Source of the DNA: Membranipora membranacea
Taxonomy: Eukaryota; Bryozoa; Gymnolaemata; Cheilostomatida; Membraniporidae
DNA: 64,000 nucleotides
Direction of reading: 5' to 3'
NCBI GenBank assembly: GCA_914767715.1
Contig: OU612073.1
Coordinates: forward strand, 19,902,001-19,966,000
In this document: piece after piece, positions 33,664-47,568 of the stretch
Layout: each line of letters opens with the position of its first letter
Numbering within the stretch: position 1 is the first letter of the stretch
Position numbers and translations under genes: made by a program
Notes under the pieces: model-generated
Database searches by the model: none
The model's input: only the letters and a program-made list of their open reading frames with translations
What the model was told of the DNA's origin: nothing

Positions 33664-36600
33664 TTAGCTGACAAGACAAGTCTTACTTTGTTTCGTCACC
33701 TGACTTCCATTAGAACTTACTGATGCTTTACCATCCTTAGGATTTATTTGTTTGTCACTTTGCTTGAGCTGCTCACTAGGGGGCGCTATGGTAGTGCTGC
33801 TCTTTTTCTCTAATGCCTCCTTGGGCACATCTCCTATTTCAGTGGTGTCGTTAGCGGTCAGGAAGTGAGTCAACATCATACCTTTACCTTTGATGAAGTT
33901 TTCTCCTCTTGGTGTGAATTTGTACTTACCTTCAGCCCTCATCAGTGCGCTACAGAAAAAGGGGATCAATACATCCACAAGGCATCAAGAAAACATCGAA
34001 AATTAATATGAATATTGAAACTCATGATGTATGATTGTTTGTTAGCCATTTGCTGGATTAATTGACTTGCAGAATCTTTCATCCCGTAGAAACTCTACTT
34101 ACTGCAGACAAATTAAGTTTGTGTGGAACATTGGAAAGTATGTATTGATACAAGACAGGTATGGGACTTGTAAAAATTGTTGGCTTCATTTTTAGAAGCC
34201 CATGTTAAAGCAATGCCATATTATCTCAATTCGACGCCCTTCAGTTATATTCTATAACGTTATGCTCTATCAGACTTACTCATATGTGGATCCCGAGCAG
34301 TGAACACATTCAGGTATACCATGACTCTCCATCCTAGAGGCTGTGTTTACTGTGTCACCAAACAAACAATACCTTGGCATCCTAACCCCAACAACCCCAG
34401 CAACTACTGGTCCAGAGTGTAAACCTACACGAATCTTTAATGAAACAATGGGAAAATATGCAGAAATGCAGGGAATGGTGCTCGGGCGGCCATTGACAAG
34501 GAAGTTATGGAGAATGCCTGGTTACTCGTGGATGGTAAAGGATATTTGTAAACAATGGCAATTGACAGAACTCATATGTGAATCACCCGTCAGATTTGAT
34601 TTGGGAAATTGCTTGGTATACCCTGTCATGTAAAAGTAGTTTTTTATTCCTCATCGATTTCGAGTATGGAAATATGCGAAGACTCGAGTTAAATCTGAGC
34701 TCAGTCTAGTTTATATGCGCTGTCTGATGTAGCTTAAACTGTTGAGTGTTTTGTGGTTAGTATACCTGTAGAGGGTCGCCCGTGACTGGAGATTTCACTT
34801 CCTTAGCAGCGAGTACTGCTTCTAGAGCAAAGTCAGCCACCCTCTCAGCATGATCATTGTTTGGCTCTGGAACTCCACACACCACCATATATGCGTCACC
34901 GATCGTCTCAACCTTTAAAAATAAGTATACTCTAATTTATATAGCGATATGAGGATTGTAAAAATATTTTATATTGTGGAAAGAAAAAGGTTTCATTCTT
35001 ATGGTAAAAGTTTATTCTACCCTGTATGGAACAAAACTGTTGGGTGTCCACCAATCACCAAATACCAGATTAATCTGTGATCGCTTTCCAATCATTGAAG
35101 AAACATAGACAAAAAGCGATCATCGTTATGCTCGACATAATGCCGATCATACTATTACTCTTTCACATTGTACTTTAGACTGCATGTTTTCCAGGCAACT
35201 TTTTTGATGATTATAATATGATTATTTACATTACCTTGTAGACATCATGCTTCTTGCTGAGATTATCAAAAGCAGCGTACATTGTATTCAGCATGCTCAC
35301 TATAGCCATCGGTGTGCTGCCTGATGCAATGTTCGTGAATGTGACAATATCACTAAAGAATATTGTCACCTCACCAAACTTCTCTGCAATAGTTCAAAGG
35401 AAAGAGAAAATTAACACAGCACAGAATCAGCACAAGCAATGAAGGGAGTTAATTGGCACAAGTAATATGTATATAATTCATATTCAACCACATCTGGCTA
35501 AACAGGCAAGGTGTGAAGTTGCATCTCACTTTATATATGTGAGAAAATGTATTGGGAGTTGCCTATTTTTATTACATGGGGAGACAACTTCCAGAAATAG
35601 CGAGATCAAATCCTACTACAATGAAATCAATCCAAGGCATCTTGCAGCAATCAAAATATAATTAGCACATCAGACATTGAAGATGACAGTACAGTGAATG
35701 CTGAGCTCCTTTGACATACCAGCTTCGACAGTTTTTCCTTGTTTGAGCTGATCAGCTACTTTCTCAGGTAACATCTCGTGTAGAAGCCTGTCTGTTTTAC
35801 CTTTCTCATTCTCCAGCTCTATGGCCATCTTTTTCAACTCTGCAGTTGTCTCATCCAACTTCTTACTGTGTGATAACAGGATAATCTTACGTCAACGATT
35901 TTTGCTACATGGTGTAAAATCTTTGTTGGTTGCAGCATGAATTAAATTAATTATACAAAGAAGATAATAAAACAAGGGTCTGCTTGACTGCCTTCACTGT
36001 TTACTTTTGGGATATCAGTGAGACGGAAGCGGATTTATGTTCAATATTTTCCATCAGATATCTCGTGAGTTAGATATTGAGAAAAGGTGTGTAGATATCA
36101 TAGTACAAAGTATTGTAGAACAAAAACACTTTATTATGACCCGTACTCAATTACATGTTTTTTCTTCAAATCAAACAGGATTTTGTCCAAACAAACTCAA
36201 ACCTACTCTTTCGCAATCAGCTGAGAAAGATTTTGAACGATTTTGTATGAAAATACTTTAACAATACTTTCAGTTCTTTCAAAAATCAAGGGGAAATTCG
36301 ACCAGAAAACCAATAGATATTAGCTGCTTATAAGAATGAGATGCCAATCGTGCAGAGCTTTAGCCGATGGAGCAGCAAGTACATATATGACACATTATAT
36401 TGTGTATGATTGACAGCATGCAGGAACTCACTCCAACTCCCTGGAGATTTATATTAATAGTAATATACATTCCATCAATTGAGGTACATTTCCTGGTAGA
36501 CAGTTTTGTCATCTCCTTCCTGTTGTTCAGTTACTTTCGCAATCTGGTGACTAAGTACGTTACTATAATACACATCTAAATATACGCTTATATATTTCGC

Positions 36601-36967
36601 ACCTATTGACTTTAGAAAGTGTATACATGTACTTTTACTGGTTAATTCGCCTACATAAAATCATAAAATAGGAGTTGCCCATACCTGACTTCAATCTCAG
36701 CTATCCTCTGTTGATTTAGTAATACGAGCTCTCTAGTGACATCATAGATAGGTATATCAGAGAGGTAGATATTATTATCTCTCAGGTCAGCTAGTTTCTC
36801 TATACGAGGAGAGCCGATGAAGAACAGCTTGTGATTGTATGGCTCCGGTATAATCTGCCCTGAAAAAAAATTAATCATTCCCATAATGCAGCTCTCCTGA
36901 AAAATCTATGATTGTTGAGAGGATTGGAAGGCTGTGAAAGCATCAATATACATACCTACATACATAC

Positions 36968-37009
<42 letters not shown>

Positions 37010-40000
37010 CCCTTTACTTTAACTGTGGGATAAATGATATATAACTGTTAGTATTTTATAAGCAGGAATGTTCTACAGATTAGTATCTCAGAGATATAAT
37101 AAGACCTAAATAAGTCCTGAATGCAGTTGTCGAGCTGGCGATTACTACAAAACGAATTGGGAAAGCAAAACGCTAGCGAATCTAAGCAACAACGTTGTTA
37201 TCATTTGTCTGGGGGTTTTTGTCAAAATATTAGAGTGTTTAGAAACTGAGCGTATTTGCCAGTAACTCAATGGTTTTTTCATCTAATGCAAACGTTTCAC
37301 TTTGTAATAATCAGGTGAGTTAACTTACCCTTGAGTACCAGGCTGTTGGTGTTGCCATTTTGTGGATTTATCTGAAGCAGGAAGACTGCGTTCATGAAGT
37401 GTTTGATGTTTGAGTAGCATATCGCCATATATGGGTGTATCATTGTAAACACATCGTACATCATCACAGCTTCACCTGCCTGTTTAGCTGTAGTGAAATG
37501 TGGGATGAGTCGAGTCAGGCCATCACCAAATTGTACAATCTCCATTTCTTCATTAAACATGATGTGAAACGGGAAAACCGCACAGAAAACATCTGAAAAT
37601 AAACAAAGGTAATTCATCATAGAGACTTATGTTACTGTTTTGGTGTTACTAACAACATGCTAACTGCAGCAGCAATGTAGACCACTGGCTAGGAGATATT
37701 AAGTATCAGCATGATATGAGAATTGATTGTGCAGACTATGGGTAATCTCGGGGTGACCTCTCGGTGATCTTTGGGTGACCTCCAGTACAATGGCACAGAG
37801 GCTTGACCACCATTGTTATGAAAGGAATTGGATATGTGAAACAAAATAATTCCAGACAAGAGTGCAGTACCTTCACCATGGCGAAATTATTAATACATGT
37901 TGGACAGATAAATGCCTCATTGCCTTTGTTAGATTAGGTTAGATAACTAAAGTGGACTTCTATGCTAGAAGTCTGCAGTAAGCATGCACAGGCCTGCTTG
38001 CCATACACCTAACAAGTACACAAAGTCACAGCCACGACCGAATTATGATATCCTTACCTTGATACATTGTACCCTGGATAACTACAATTCATTAACAAAG
38101 CACTGTTTTTCTGTAAAATTGATTAACTACAAAAAAAACCTAACAGTACCAACAACAGTTTTTAGTCATGATTAGAATCTCAAGAAATTTGTCTGTGCGA
38201 AACTTAATGATATCTAAATTGGAATAATACCCAACCCAAGAGGAGTAAATTATTTGCAAGATGAAAATGCGCTCTCGCACATCTTTTAAATGGTGGTTAT
38301 TTATGCCTAGCTAATGATAAGTCAAACTAGCTAAACTTGACGATAGTTAACATTTATGCCTCTAGGGTGTCGCATCAGAACCGAACTGCATCAGGACAAA
38401 ACCAAAAATCAGGAAGGACTTCAACTCAAGAATAGTATCAGAGATAATATCTCACCTCGGGTCAGCTGGTCTGACTGCTTTGCCATCACACCTCCATTAG
38501 ATGGCCTCTTTGTTGCCACCACACTGGATGGTCTTGGTACAACTGCAAAATAGTTACCATTAAACAGCCCCTCACTCATCATCCAACAATAAGGTTTTCC
38601 ACTTGCTCAAAAAAGGTTTCAGGTATAAGGTTTTACTGATTTTCACACTCCTCTTTATACCCGATCTTTATTCTGTCAACAAGTTGTCTTTAATTTGCTT
38701 TAATTATAAACTTTTAGAAAACCTCAGTAAATAAATAAATATAACTGGTAGAGAACTAAATCTAAAATATTTCGTAGCATAAAGTGAGGGACTCAAATTT
38801 ACATTATCAACATGGCCACAACTTCTGAATGGCAGAGAAAACCAATACAATCATAGTAATACGTACACAACTAGTTTTAAAAGAATAAGGCAAGTTGAGA
38901 AAGGATCAAGATGTACTAAATCTACATTTACAGTTCATGTAGTAATGATGTAACAGGTACAGACCTGCATCAGGAGTGAGTGTGTTAGAGGCTTCCTTCT
39001 CCACTTTCCCTTCTACCACATCATTCTCTGTGATATGAAGCTCAAACTGGACATACTCTTTGAATGAATGACCGGCCACTCCTTTTATCACCTTATTGAT
39101 GTCTTCAGATCTCTCCAGTACTTCACAGGTTACCGTACAGTTAAACAGTCTACGCCCGACTTCTCTAACAACACCTAGAGAACAGATCCGATATATACAC
39201 AACACTGCACATAATCATACTGTGCTATGGTAATATTGTGAGGTAGTGGCGGTTAACTGGTTAACAGTTGATACAAGAAGGATATGCTAGACTACAAGCT
39301 CATACATTGCAAAACTGGTAATTTAGATCATTGCCTTGTATGAGATGGATTTGAGTTCAAGTTCTTGCACTTTATTTAGTATCCTACCTTTGACTATCGG
39401 ATATAAACCTTTCCTGTATGAATAGTAATGAAGGTCCAATACACCAGGTCCCTTGGTTTCACACCTAAAAAATGTTTTTGTAACAAATCATGACCCATAT
39501 ACCATGTAGCTTTTTCAGTCAGGGGTCATTCACAATGAATAAACTTGAATTCTATAGTCCTGCATGGTAATGGTTCAATACGTATCACAAATTCGACATC
39601 TTCGTGTTAGCTGAGCAATCTTCAGAGTATTTGGTAAATTAGTGTGTTGGGAATTATCTACTCAGACTAAAAGAGGGCATAACTTCTACACAAAATGGAA
39701 AATGTGTCCGGTTTTAATATCGAGAAAAGTAAAATTCGACTAGGTTAATTCAAAATGAATTTCCAGGCAAGTAGACAACATCATCAGAGCTCCATTAAGC
39801 TTTGATTAAGAGATACCGGCTACCTGAACGACGGAGCCTGAATGTTTTTATATGAGAGCTGGAGTAAAGCGTGGAGAGAGTCTAAGTTCTGTATAAACGT
39901 CTCAAAGTTCCCTCCGAGAGTCACCAACATCTTATCATATCCATGTTTGAGACAGTACTCCAGGAAGTACTCCCCAAATACTTCTAATACAACCTCCATA

Positions 40001-41816
40001 TCAAGACCTGCAAGAGAAACAACAGATATGCAGCCATACTTTACAGTCAGCTTCATCATTCCGTCAAAAGACAATTTCAAGAAACCCAATAACTTTGTTG
40101 AGGCCAAATAAATGATTAGTTGAGATATTGAAAACAAAATAATTACTTATGGAAACTATTTTTGTTACTGTCATAAATGTATGATAATTTTGAGATATAG
40201 AGAAGGACATATTATATCAGGTTATCATGTGTCACTACAAGTAGTGATATCACACCAGATATTATTGTAACCTTATCACAACAGCCCAACTATTTAGTTG
40301 TTCGGAAAAAGAAACAAAATTGGGGCCATTGATAGAAGGATAAGCTAACATGAATAAGAGTTTGATTGCCCCATTCCAGGTGAATTGCTAGAATTTTAAC
40401 TAGATCATAGCATTTTCTAAACTTTGATAGTAATAATGTCTTGAGCCATGTTAAAAGAACAGTCATCGGAAAAGTAATGAAAACTGCAGATCTCATATTA
40501 TGAAGAAAGGCAGAAAAAAAACAATTACAAATTCAGCAGTATTTAAAATTTATGTAAAGAGGTTATTTTAACATCATGGTAAACAGAATGTATTACCATC
40601 TTCGATTCGTTTGATAGCATTAAACTTCACAGTTATTGGGACTTTAATCAAAATTCCAGATTTGAGATAGCCGTACCATTTCCAGAACACACTTTAAAGA
40701 TTTTAAGCTAATTTTGTGGCCATACTGTAACATTATACAAGAAACTGCAAATACTGTACACTTTCAGCATTCGCAATACATTTCATTGCAGCGTTCTCAT
40801 GGCAATTTTAATGTCATGTCAAGAGAGAGCCCGCATGCAAATTCCATTGTTATTTCCTACCTGCGACCTTTGCCACAGCGGCGACGAGACGCATAGTTGG
40901 CTCATCACTGTACTGGTGGAATACCATAAAATCTGACACTTCATCTATCTTAGATTCTTCGCTGCAATGATACAATGATGAAAATTCCGGTATCGAGTGT
41001 ATTATCCACCAAAGAGAACTTTTTAAATGATCAGAATCATATTCTTAACCATTGTTATATTCGTGGTAGACGATCTTTTATCAGCGCCAAAACTAGAACA
41101 GCTAGTTCCCCACCCCCACCGAACAAAGCTTGTTAAGACCATTATAGCTTGATACCAACTAGAATTCAATTTTAAATGAGCCACCATCAGTCCCTTAATT
41201 TTGCTCCACCCTTTATGAAAGCAACCAATAAAATCGTATCTTTTTATCAACTTAATAATTACCACTCCAATTATTTAGTAATAGTCAAGAATGGTCTCAT
41301 CAAGTTATGCAGTAAGTGGTCATATAATGTCAAAAACCCTAATTAATTTCATTTCAACTCTGAAATGTAACCAAAAGAACATAATGGTGATACTTACACT
41401 ATCTTTTTCCAGACTTCCTCACCGAATTTCTCTAAGATAAGAGATCTCACGCAACAATGTATCTGTCCATACTGCCAAAGGAAATATTATTCATATATAA
41501 CTTACATTTACATCATGGCAAGAAATGAAATAAATTTGAATGCTATCTTTCTTATAGGTATTAATATGGCATATAAAAAGATTATTGATAGTAATTTAAA
41601 TTAGACTCATCTCATCGAAAATGGTTTGATAAAAATATATAAATTGCCTGGGCTAAACAAATCTCGGCGCGTAGATAAGCAGTGTTCTTAGCTTGCTGAT
41701 CATTGTAAGAACATTGTTACAATAGGTGAAAGCAATAATAATTATATCCGCATGCCAAAATCTTCCACAAACATTTAAATGTTGGCAATAAATGGTGGTA
41801 AAATTAAACTCACCAT
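33664..41816 (-). CDS. GUCY1B2: Soluble guanylate cyclase, beta-2-like subunit
   Basis: Exons: 41814-41816 (ATG only), 41398-41471, 40861-40961, 39824-40007, 39388-39464, 38965-39174, 38456-38542, 37329-37592, 36685-36859, 35720-35865, 35235-35383, 34766-34912, 34280-34434, 33664-33949, giving 685 residues. It makes cGMP, in known family members under nitric oxide control. Domains are HNOB heme sensor, HNOBA/PAS, a coiled-coil signalling helix, and a class III cyclase. The proximal heme ligand is exactly at His105 (in LDSLHALL), and the YxSxR heme-propionate motif is present (YYSYR). The cyclase keeps both metal aspartates ([12 protein letters not shown]), guanine-selecting Glu492 and Cys562, and Asn569/Arg573. 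The C-terminus is CLVS, a CaaX box, as in mammalian beta-2. The single-ATG first exon (ATG|GTGAGT) is inferred from phase. Confidence 0.93.
36973..37008. repeat. (TA)n microsatellite
   Basis: An uninterrupted TA dinucleotide run of about 36 bp in an intron of the guanylate cyclase gene. Confidence 0.95.
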
Positions 41817-41959
41817 TTCTGCTGTGGATATCAAGTATAAAGCTGCCCAGGTATATTTTCTTGCATTTCAATCTAACAGACATATACACACAACGTCTCT
41901 GGTGAGGTTATGGTGTTACACTGGTCAGTTTATAGTTAATCATAGATATACTTTAGAGT

Positions 41960-42035
41960 CACTATTAAAGGCGCTGCCTGCCCACCTTTGACCAATCACT
42001 GCTGTGGCCTGTCAACAACTCTATTGGTCGCTGTT
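41960..42035 (-). promoter_or_regulatory. Candidate promoter of the guanylate cyclase gene
   Basis: The region 150-220 bp upstream of the inferred ATG holds a CCAAT motif (GACCAATCAC, about 41990-41999) and an inverted one (CTATTGGTCG, about 42022-42031). Its GC content is higher than the surroundings. Paired CCAAT boxes are typical of NF-Y bound promoters. This is by-eye evidence only. Confidence 0.35.
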
Positions 42036-42526
42036 AGGTTGTTATGATGTTCATAATTATACAGGAAAAATCAATAAAGTAATTAATGTTTTAACACCGC
42101 TGATGACAGATGATATTATCATAACAGTAGAATCCCACCATTTAGAGTTTGAGCCTTACATTGAAGCTGAGTGTTCGCCGAACCCCAGTCTTTGCTAGAG
42201 GTGCTATAGTTTTGGGAGACACCATAGATTTGACCAAGATTTGACTAATTAATAACCTTTTTTTTCTACTTCAAATAATCTAGTCTTACGAAGTTTGACT
42301 TGTAATAGTCTGTTAAGAGAATAAGAGTTTGTATCAACTCTTTTGATGAAATCGTACATTTTGCGTTCATATTCCTGTATTTAAAGTTTTAATTTTGGCA
42401 GAAAAGATTCAATATAACTGCATTTCAATCGATCGCCAACTGTGTAACTGCAAACAAAAATACAAAGATAATTAAAATAGTAATAAAATAATGCTATAAC
42501 CATCAAACCAACAATTGATATTATTA

Positions 42527-45332
42527 TTATTTACCAGCCGTGTATTGTGCACCCATCTTGTTCATCTTAGCCCGAGCTTTTGCTTTGCTTTCTTGAAGGG
42601 AAAACTTGGGGCTTTTCAATCTTTTCACCGGCTTCTTTTTTGCGAGAGGACCATTTTTCTGAAGAAAAATTAAATCAAAATAATCAAAATAACACTAAAA
42701 AACCTATGATTTTTTTCAAGTTCAAGACGCATGAGTCTGATGTTAATGGCTGAGTACTTCAATTAAAAGGACTTGTGCTTGAAACATTTGGGACTACATA
42801 ATCAGGTACTAATTAATGAATTTTTTACTTACTGTGATTTGTTGCTGTTGTTTGAGTTTCTTCTGTTTGAGAAGCAGACGTAGATCCTGATCAGACAGTT
42901 CTATCTCATTATCTCCTCCTGAGGACTCCTCATCCTCCTCTTCCTCATTATCATCGCCGCTGTCTCCTTCCTCTGTTGTCTCTGTCTGGTGGGGTTTGAG
43001 TTTGGATTTCTTAGACTTAGACTTCTTAGTTTTCACTTCTGGTGAGCGCTAAAGAATTGAAAATAAACTGTATTAGTTTAATGCTCATGGCGCTTCCAGA
43101 GCTAGACTTAGTTTTAGTGCTCAAATGTCAAGTTATCAACAACATCCCAATCAAATTAACTTGAATGGGATGACTGAATGACACTCCCAGCAACCCAAAG
43201 AGTTATACTAGCCAAAAAGGTATGACTATTCATGCCACTAAGTATTAGAAATTAGAAATGTCCAACAATTTGAAATCCTAAAGCTGTAGCTAACCTTTCT
43301 TTTCTTTGTTATAGGTTGTTCATCCTCCTCTTCTTCGTCCTCTTCTTCCTCCTCGGATATTTCATCACTAACTTCATCACTCTCCTCATCACTGATATCC
43401 TCATCGCTCACCTCCTCAATGTCATCATAATAATAATACCCATCGTTCTCCTCGCCGTCATCCTCTCTTACTATAGAGTATGTTATCTGCTGCTTACCTA
43501 TCACAGTGAGAGGTCCCGACCCCTCTGATAGGTATAAGGTGACTGGCTCGTGTACATCAAACTCCAGATCTAGAGAGGCCTGTCAATACCATATACAAGT
43601 TTACATTTATACAAGTGTGCATAGCATTGTTTTGTGATTAAATAATAGTGTGGTTATAGGATGAAAATTAATAGGATAATCTGATCCGACATCCAAGTCA
43701 AGGTGAGTCGATGCTTTTAATAAAATCCTCCTGCGAAAATACAGAAATTCATCTTATTCTATCCCATTCCAGTGCCGTACAATACCAGAGCATTAAAAAA
43801 TGTATATGCAAATGTAAGAATTGGGCAATCAGCTGCAACCAGCCTGATTTGAAATGTGTACTAAAAATAGATAAACAAGCAAAGCTATCTATTTTTAGTG
43901 ACTTTTTGTTGGGTTGAACAATCTTTGCAGTCTACTATTGGGTGTGTTATTTCTTTCTCAGTAAACTTTGCGTATCCGCTCGTGTCTGATCTGGTATGGT
44001 CTGTACTATTAGATAGTGAAAGTTCAATTTAATTATTTTGTACACCATGACACTTGCAACTCAATTAATGGATTTCAAGTTACTCGAGCGCCTGGGGTGT
44101 TGTACTCGTACAACTACGACATTATTTCCATTCAGTACAATTGAGCATGAAATTAAATCTCTCGGAACTCATGCTGCTAAGCATGACATAACACAAGACA
44201 GAACTGACCATTTCTTGTTGTCCAAGCTTCAGACAAGCCACAGGATAGCGAATTAAGTCTCCTTCAATATTACTGGCCTCCACTTCCAGCACGTTGCGTT
44301 CATCTTTGCGAGCATCTCGACCAAGTACCAGCTGTCAAAAAGTAGGACACTCTCTATAGCAGCTTACAAATTATTACAGGGTACATATTGCGAGGCATTG
44401 ACACTGAAACAGACTACACCGCGCCCCTCGTTCAAATACAGGTCAACCGGAAATTATTTCCATTTAGGTTGAATGGGTAAACACCGACCCCCAGGTTCCC
44501 CATTGAGTGCTGTCTCATGAGACGGTTGGCAGTTAGTTATTTTGATATAATAAAGCTTACCTGGTGTAAGAAGTAGCGGGAGGACTCCACGGTGTCCGGG
44601 TCGATCAGAGCTTCAGCTGTTGAGCTATCCCTACTCTCATCTAGTCCATGATAGCTTAGTCTATGTTCTCTCTGCAGAGCATTCAACTCGGCACCTTCAA
44701 ACAACAGATTACATAAAGCTAAGTTAGACATTCAAAACTATGTAAACTTAAGCTAAAGTAATTGAGACAGGGATCGTTTTCTACCGAGGTCTGGGATTCT
44801 AGGGTGCTCAATGGTATAGAGCTGAAAAGGGTTAAGAATAGAACATTGAAATATCAATGCTATCATCATGATACTTCTGTTGTACATAACTCAAGCGTAC
44901 TGGGTTTTTTTTATGGAGAGAAAAACTTCATTGATTTGAAGGTTATTACAATGTGGCTTAGCCACTGTTGGTATTTGTTTCCTGGTGCTGGACATTCAAT
45001 TGAGTTAGTTTTACATACACAGTGGGGCATTCCAAAATGACGTCCGTTTGGACAGGGAGATATCACAGTACAATGAGAAAAAATTTAAACCAGTTTCAAG
45101 ATCCAATACACAAATTAAATTAAAATATGGAATCTGGTCACATACCAAAGAGTACGGTGCTGGTGTGAGTGAGATGTGGTGTATTGTCCTCGTCGCTGCT
45201 GTCGTCTGAGTTCAATGACTCGTCCGAGTAATCATCAGAGTCATCACTACCCTCCTCTGACTCATCACGCTGCCTTTGATAGGCTACAGAGGCAGCAGCA
45301 GAATGCTTCTTAAGATCCTTAGAGCGAGCCAT
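42527..45332 (-). CDS. Nucleoplasmin-family histone chaperone
   Basis: Six exons: 45146-45332, 44561-44694, 44209-44331, 43295-43579, 42833-43048, 42527-42658, giving 358 residues. The nucleoplasmin core is recognisable from TVLFGAELNA through VLEVEASNIEGD, PVACLKLGQ and VTLYLSEGSGPLTVIGKQQI, forming the beta-sandwich that pentamerises to bind histones. It is followed by a long Asp/Glu tract (VSDEDISDEESDEVSDEISE...), a KKRK basic cluster (likely nuclear localisation signal), a second acidic tract and a basic C-terminus. Unusually there is also an acidic extension before the core (ESEEGSDDSDDYSDESLNSD), and an extra segment (about 65-105) between the first and second core strands. I cannot tell which nucleoplasmin subfamily it belongs to. 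The last intron-like GTAAAT overlaps the stop, so an alternative C-terminus is possible. Confidence 0.85.
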
Positions 45333-47568
45333 CTCTGCAGTAGATTGGTAACCAAAACTGAATTGTTAGTATTAAAAAACACATCTTTTACAGTATTCAA
45401 ATATGGTATAACTCCCATCATTAGCCTATACTTTATGCAGTTGTTAGTCAATCTTTGTACAGACTTTTCACCAATTTGTAGTGTAGGGGACAAACATTCA
45501 AGTGGTTATGATGTTGTGAATAAATAGGTACTACTCAAATATAAAAAATCAACAAATAGAACTTACAATATGAATTTAGCAGATTGGGAGATGAGTCCGG
45601 TTATCAGTAAACCCAGTCTAAACTTGGGGAAGTGTGCTCCTTCTTCAACAAGTGTTACCAGACTAACCTCACTTTGAATCAGGTGGCTTTTCATTAAGTT
45701 TGGGCTTTCTGGTAATTATCATTAGGAAAGCTGGGTAATAAGCCTTTAATTTAGCTTTGTCAGTGTTCATTGAGATACTATCATAGCAAACTGTGTATCC
45801 GATGCTGCGATATGAACCATAGAACTGATAAGTTTTCGATGATAGTATACTGTCGTCATGCTCCAAGAAGCACTTGTGTAAACAGACCAAGGATTTATAC
45901 AAATTCATCAGTTAAATTAAATTCGTTGCAAATTTACTCAAGTTGATCAAAATAATAGTGCAATGAAAAATTAATAACAGTAATAGCAACAGGACGCAAT
46001 AATGGCAATTGATCCAACAGATCCATGTGGAACAAATAGTGATCATGTCGCCTTGTCGGCTATTGTGACTTTGGGTATAAAGAGCAATAAACAAAAAAGT
46101 TGATTACTTATTTCGTTTTGTCACTCCGTGCACCATGGAAACCGTGTATAACCTTACTCAACACTAAATTATTAATGTGAATTTTAACAATTCAAGTAAA
46201 AGTCAATTTACTTATTGGTGTAATTTGATGACACTATTAACATGATTAAAGTTTTATGCTGACAAACAAACATCGAGTGTTGACATTGTTTTCATATGCG
46301 ACACTATCTTGAAACCATAGCGAGTTGATCAAAATATCTTCATCTTTAAATTTGAGCACCTAAAATCAATTTATACGTGTATAAAATACCAGCCTGCCCA
46401 CACAATGATAAACAAAATACATGACCAGCAAGAGTATTCCCACTGTGTGCAAGTTGGTGTCCATTAATTAAAATTTAAAGATCAACCTCAAAGGTATTTA
46501 AACACAATTTCTTTCATATATGAGTTGACTTGCCGATGAAACAATTGGCCTGTTAACGCATATCAGGTCAAAAGCTTCATTATAGTTCATGCTCCATTCT
46601 GGATTATAATTCATAAAAAATTAAAAACCCACAGAATTAGACAGCAGTTTTCTTGCATTAATTTTCAATTATATTTATGCATTGGAGTGTTGCAAAATAA
46701 GTAAAACAACCCACAAAACCGTCATTACATGAAATACAAAACAAAATTTGATGATCAAATGGAAGAAATAAAACAGCTAGACAAAACCTTCAATGCTTAT
46801 TGCATCTTTCTTTATAATATATGAATTTAATTTAATATAATGTATAATATATATTATATGTTTTATAGTTATGTGTACCGGTGCTTGGATTTGAGATGAG
46901 AACAAATAAGTGGGTATCTTCTCTTGAGATGGACATAAAATCTTTGTTTTCTTTACCTATCATTAATGAGTAACTATGACTTCCACTTGACATTGAATTA
47001 AGAAGTACCACTACTAGGATAATATCTATCACTACACGCCTCTAGGATACTTTAAATAAACCGACAATCTTAGATGGTGTAACATTTTGAAAAAAAAATT
47101 AAACCTGGCATTTAATGTGAGATTACTCCACTGTAAATCCTACACATAAAGTGTTTGTCTGACATATCGTGAGCATACTATAAAAAATGCAGTCAGCAGT
47201 TTGATTGGAAAAGTGAGAAAAAGAAAGCAATACTGTTGATGAAAATAACCAAGAATGCAAAATATGCAAAACCATTGGTTTAGGTGCTAATATTAATATG
47301 ATAATAACTACGAACTGTATGGACACGACGTCGGCAGCTAGTTAAGAATTTTCACCTTGACAACTTTAGAATGGTCCAATAATGATAGGAAATTTCCTAA
47401 AATTTGAAATCTCAAATGGACAATACTGTACTAAAACTGAAAATAAACTTACAAGAAATACCTGCCATTGATTGTAGGTATCACATCAATCATACCTTTC
47501 CGTGAAAGATGTACAAGCTAGTTGAAGTTCTGTGAGATCCTCTTCTTAATAATTAGTTATTTACCTCT
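45333..47568. other. Intergenic region between the nucleoplasmin-like gene and CPT1
   Basis: AT-rich 2.2-kb stretch containing the promoter of the nucleoplasmin-like gene and the 3' UTR of CPT1. I saw no further exon, RNA gene or clear transposon. Confidence 0.5.

Noticed and set aside
34343-34633. 96-codon plus-strand frame
   Set aside because: It overlaps antisense to the guanylate cyclase exon 34280-34434, which is clearly the real coding sequence.
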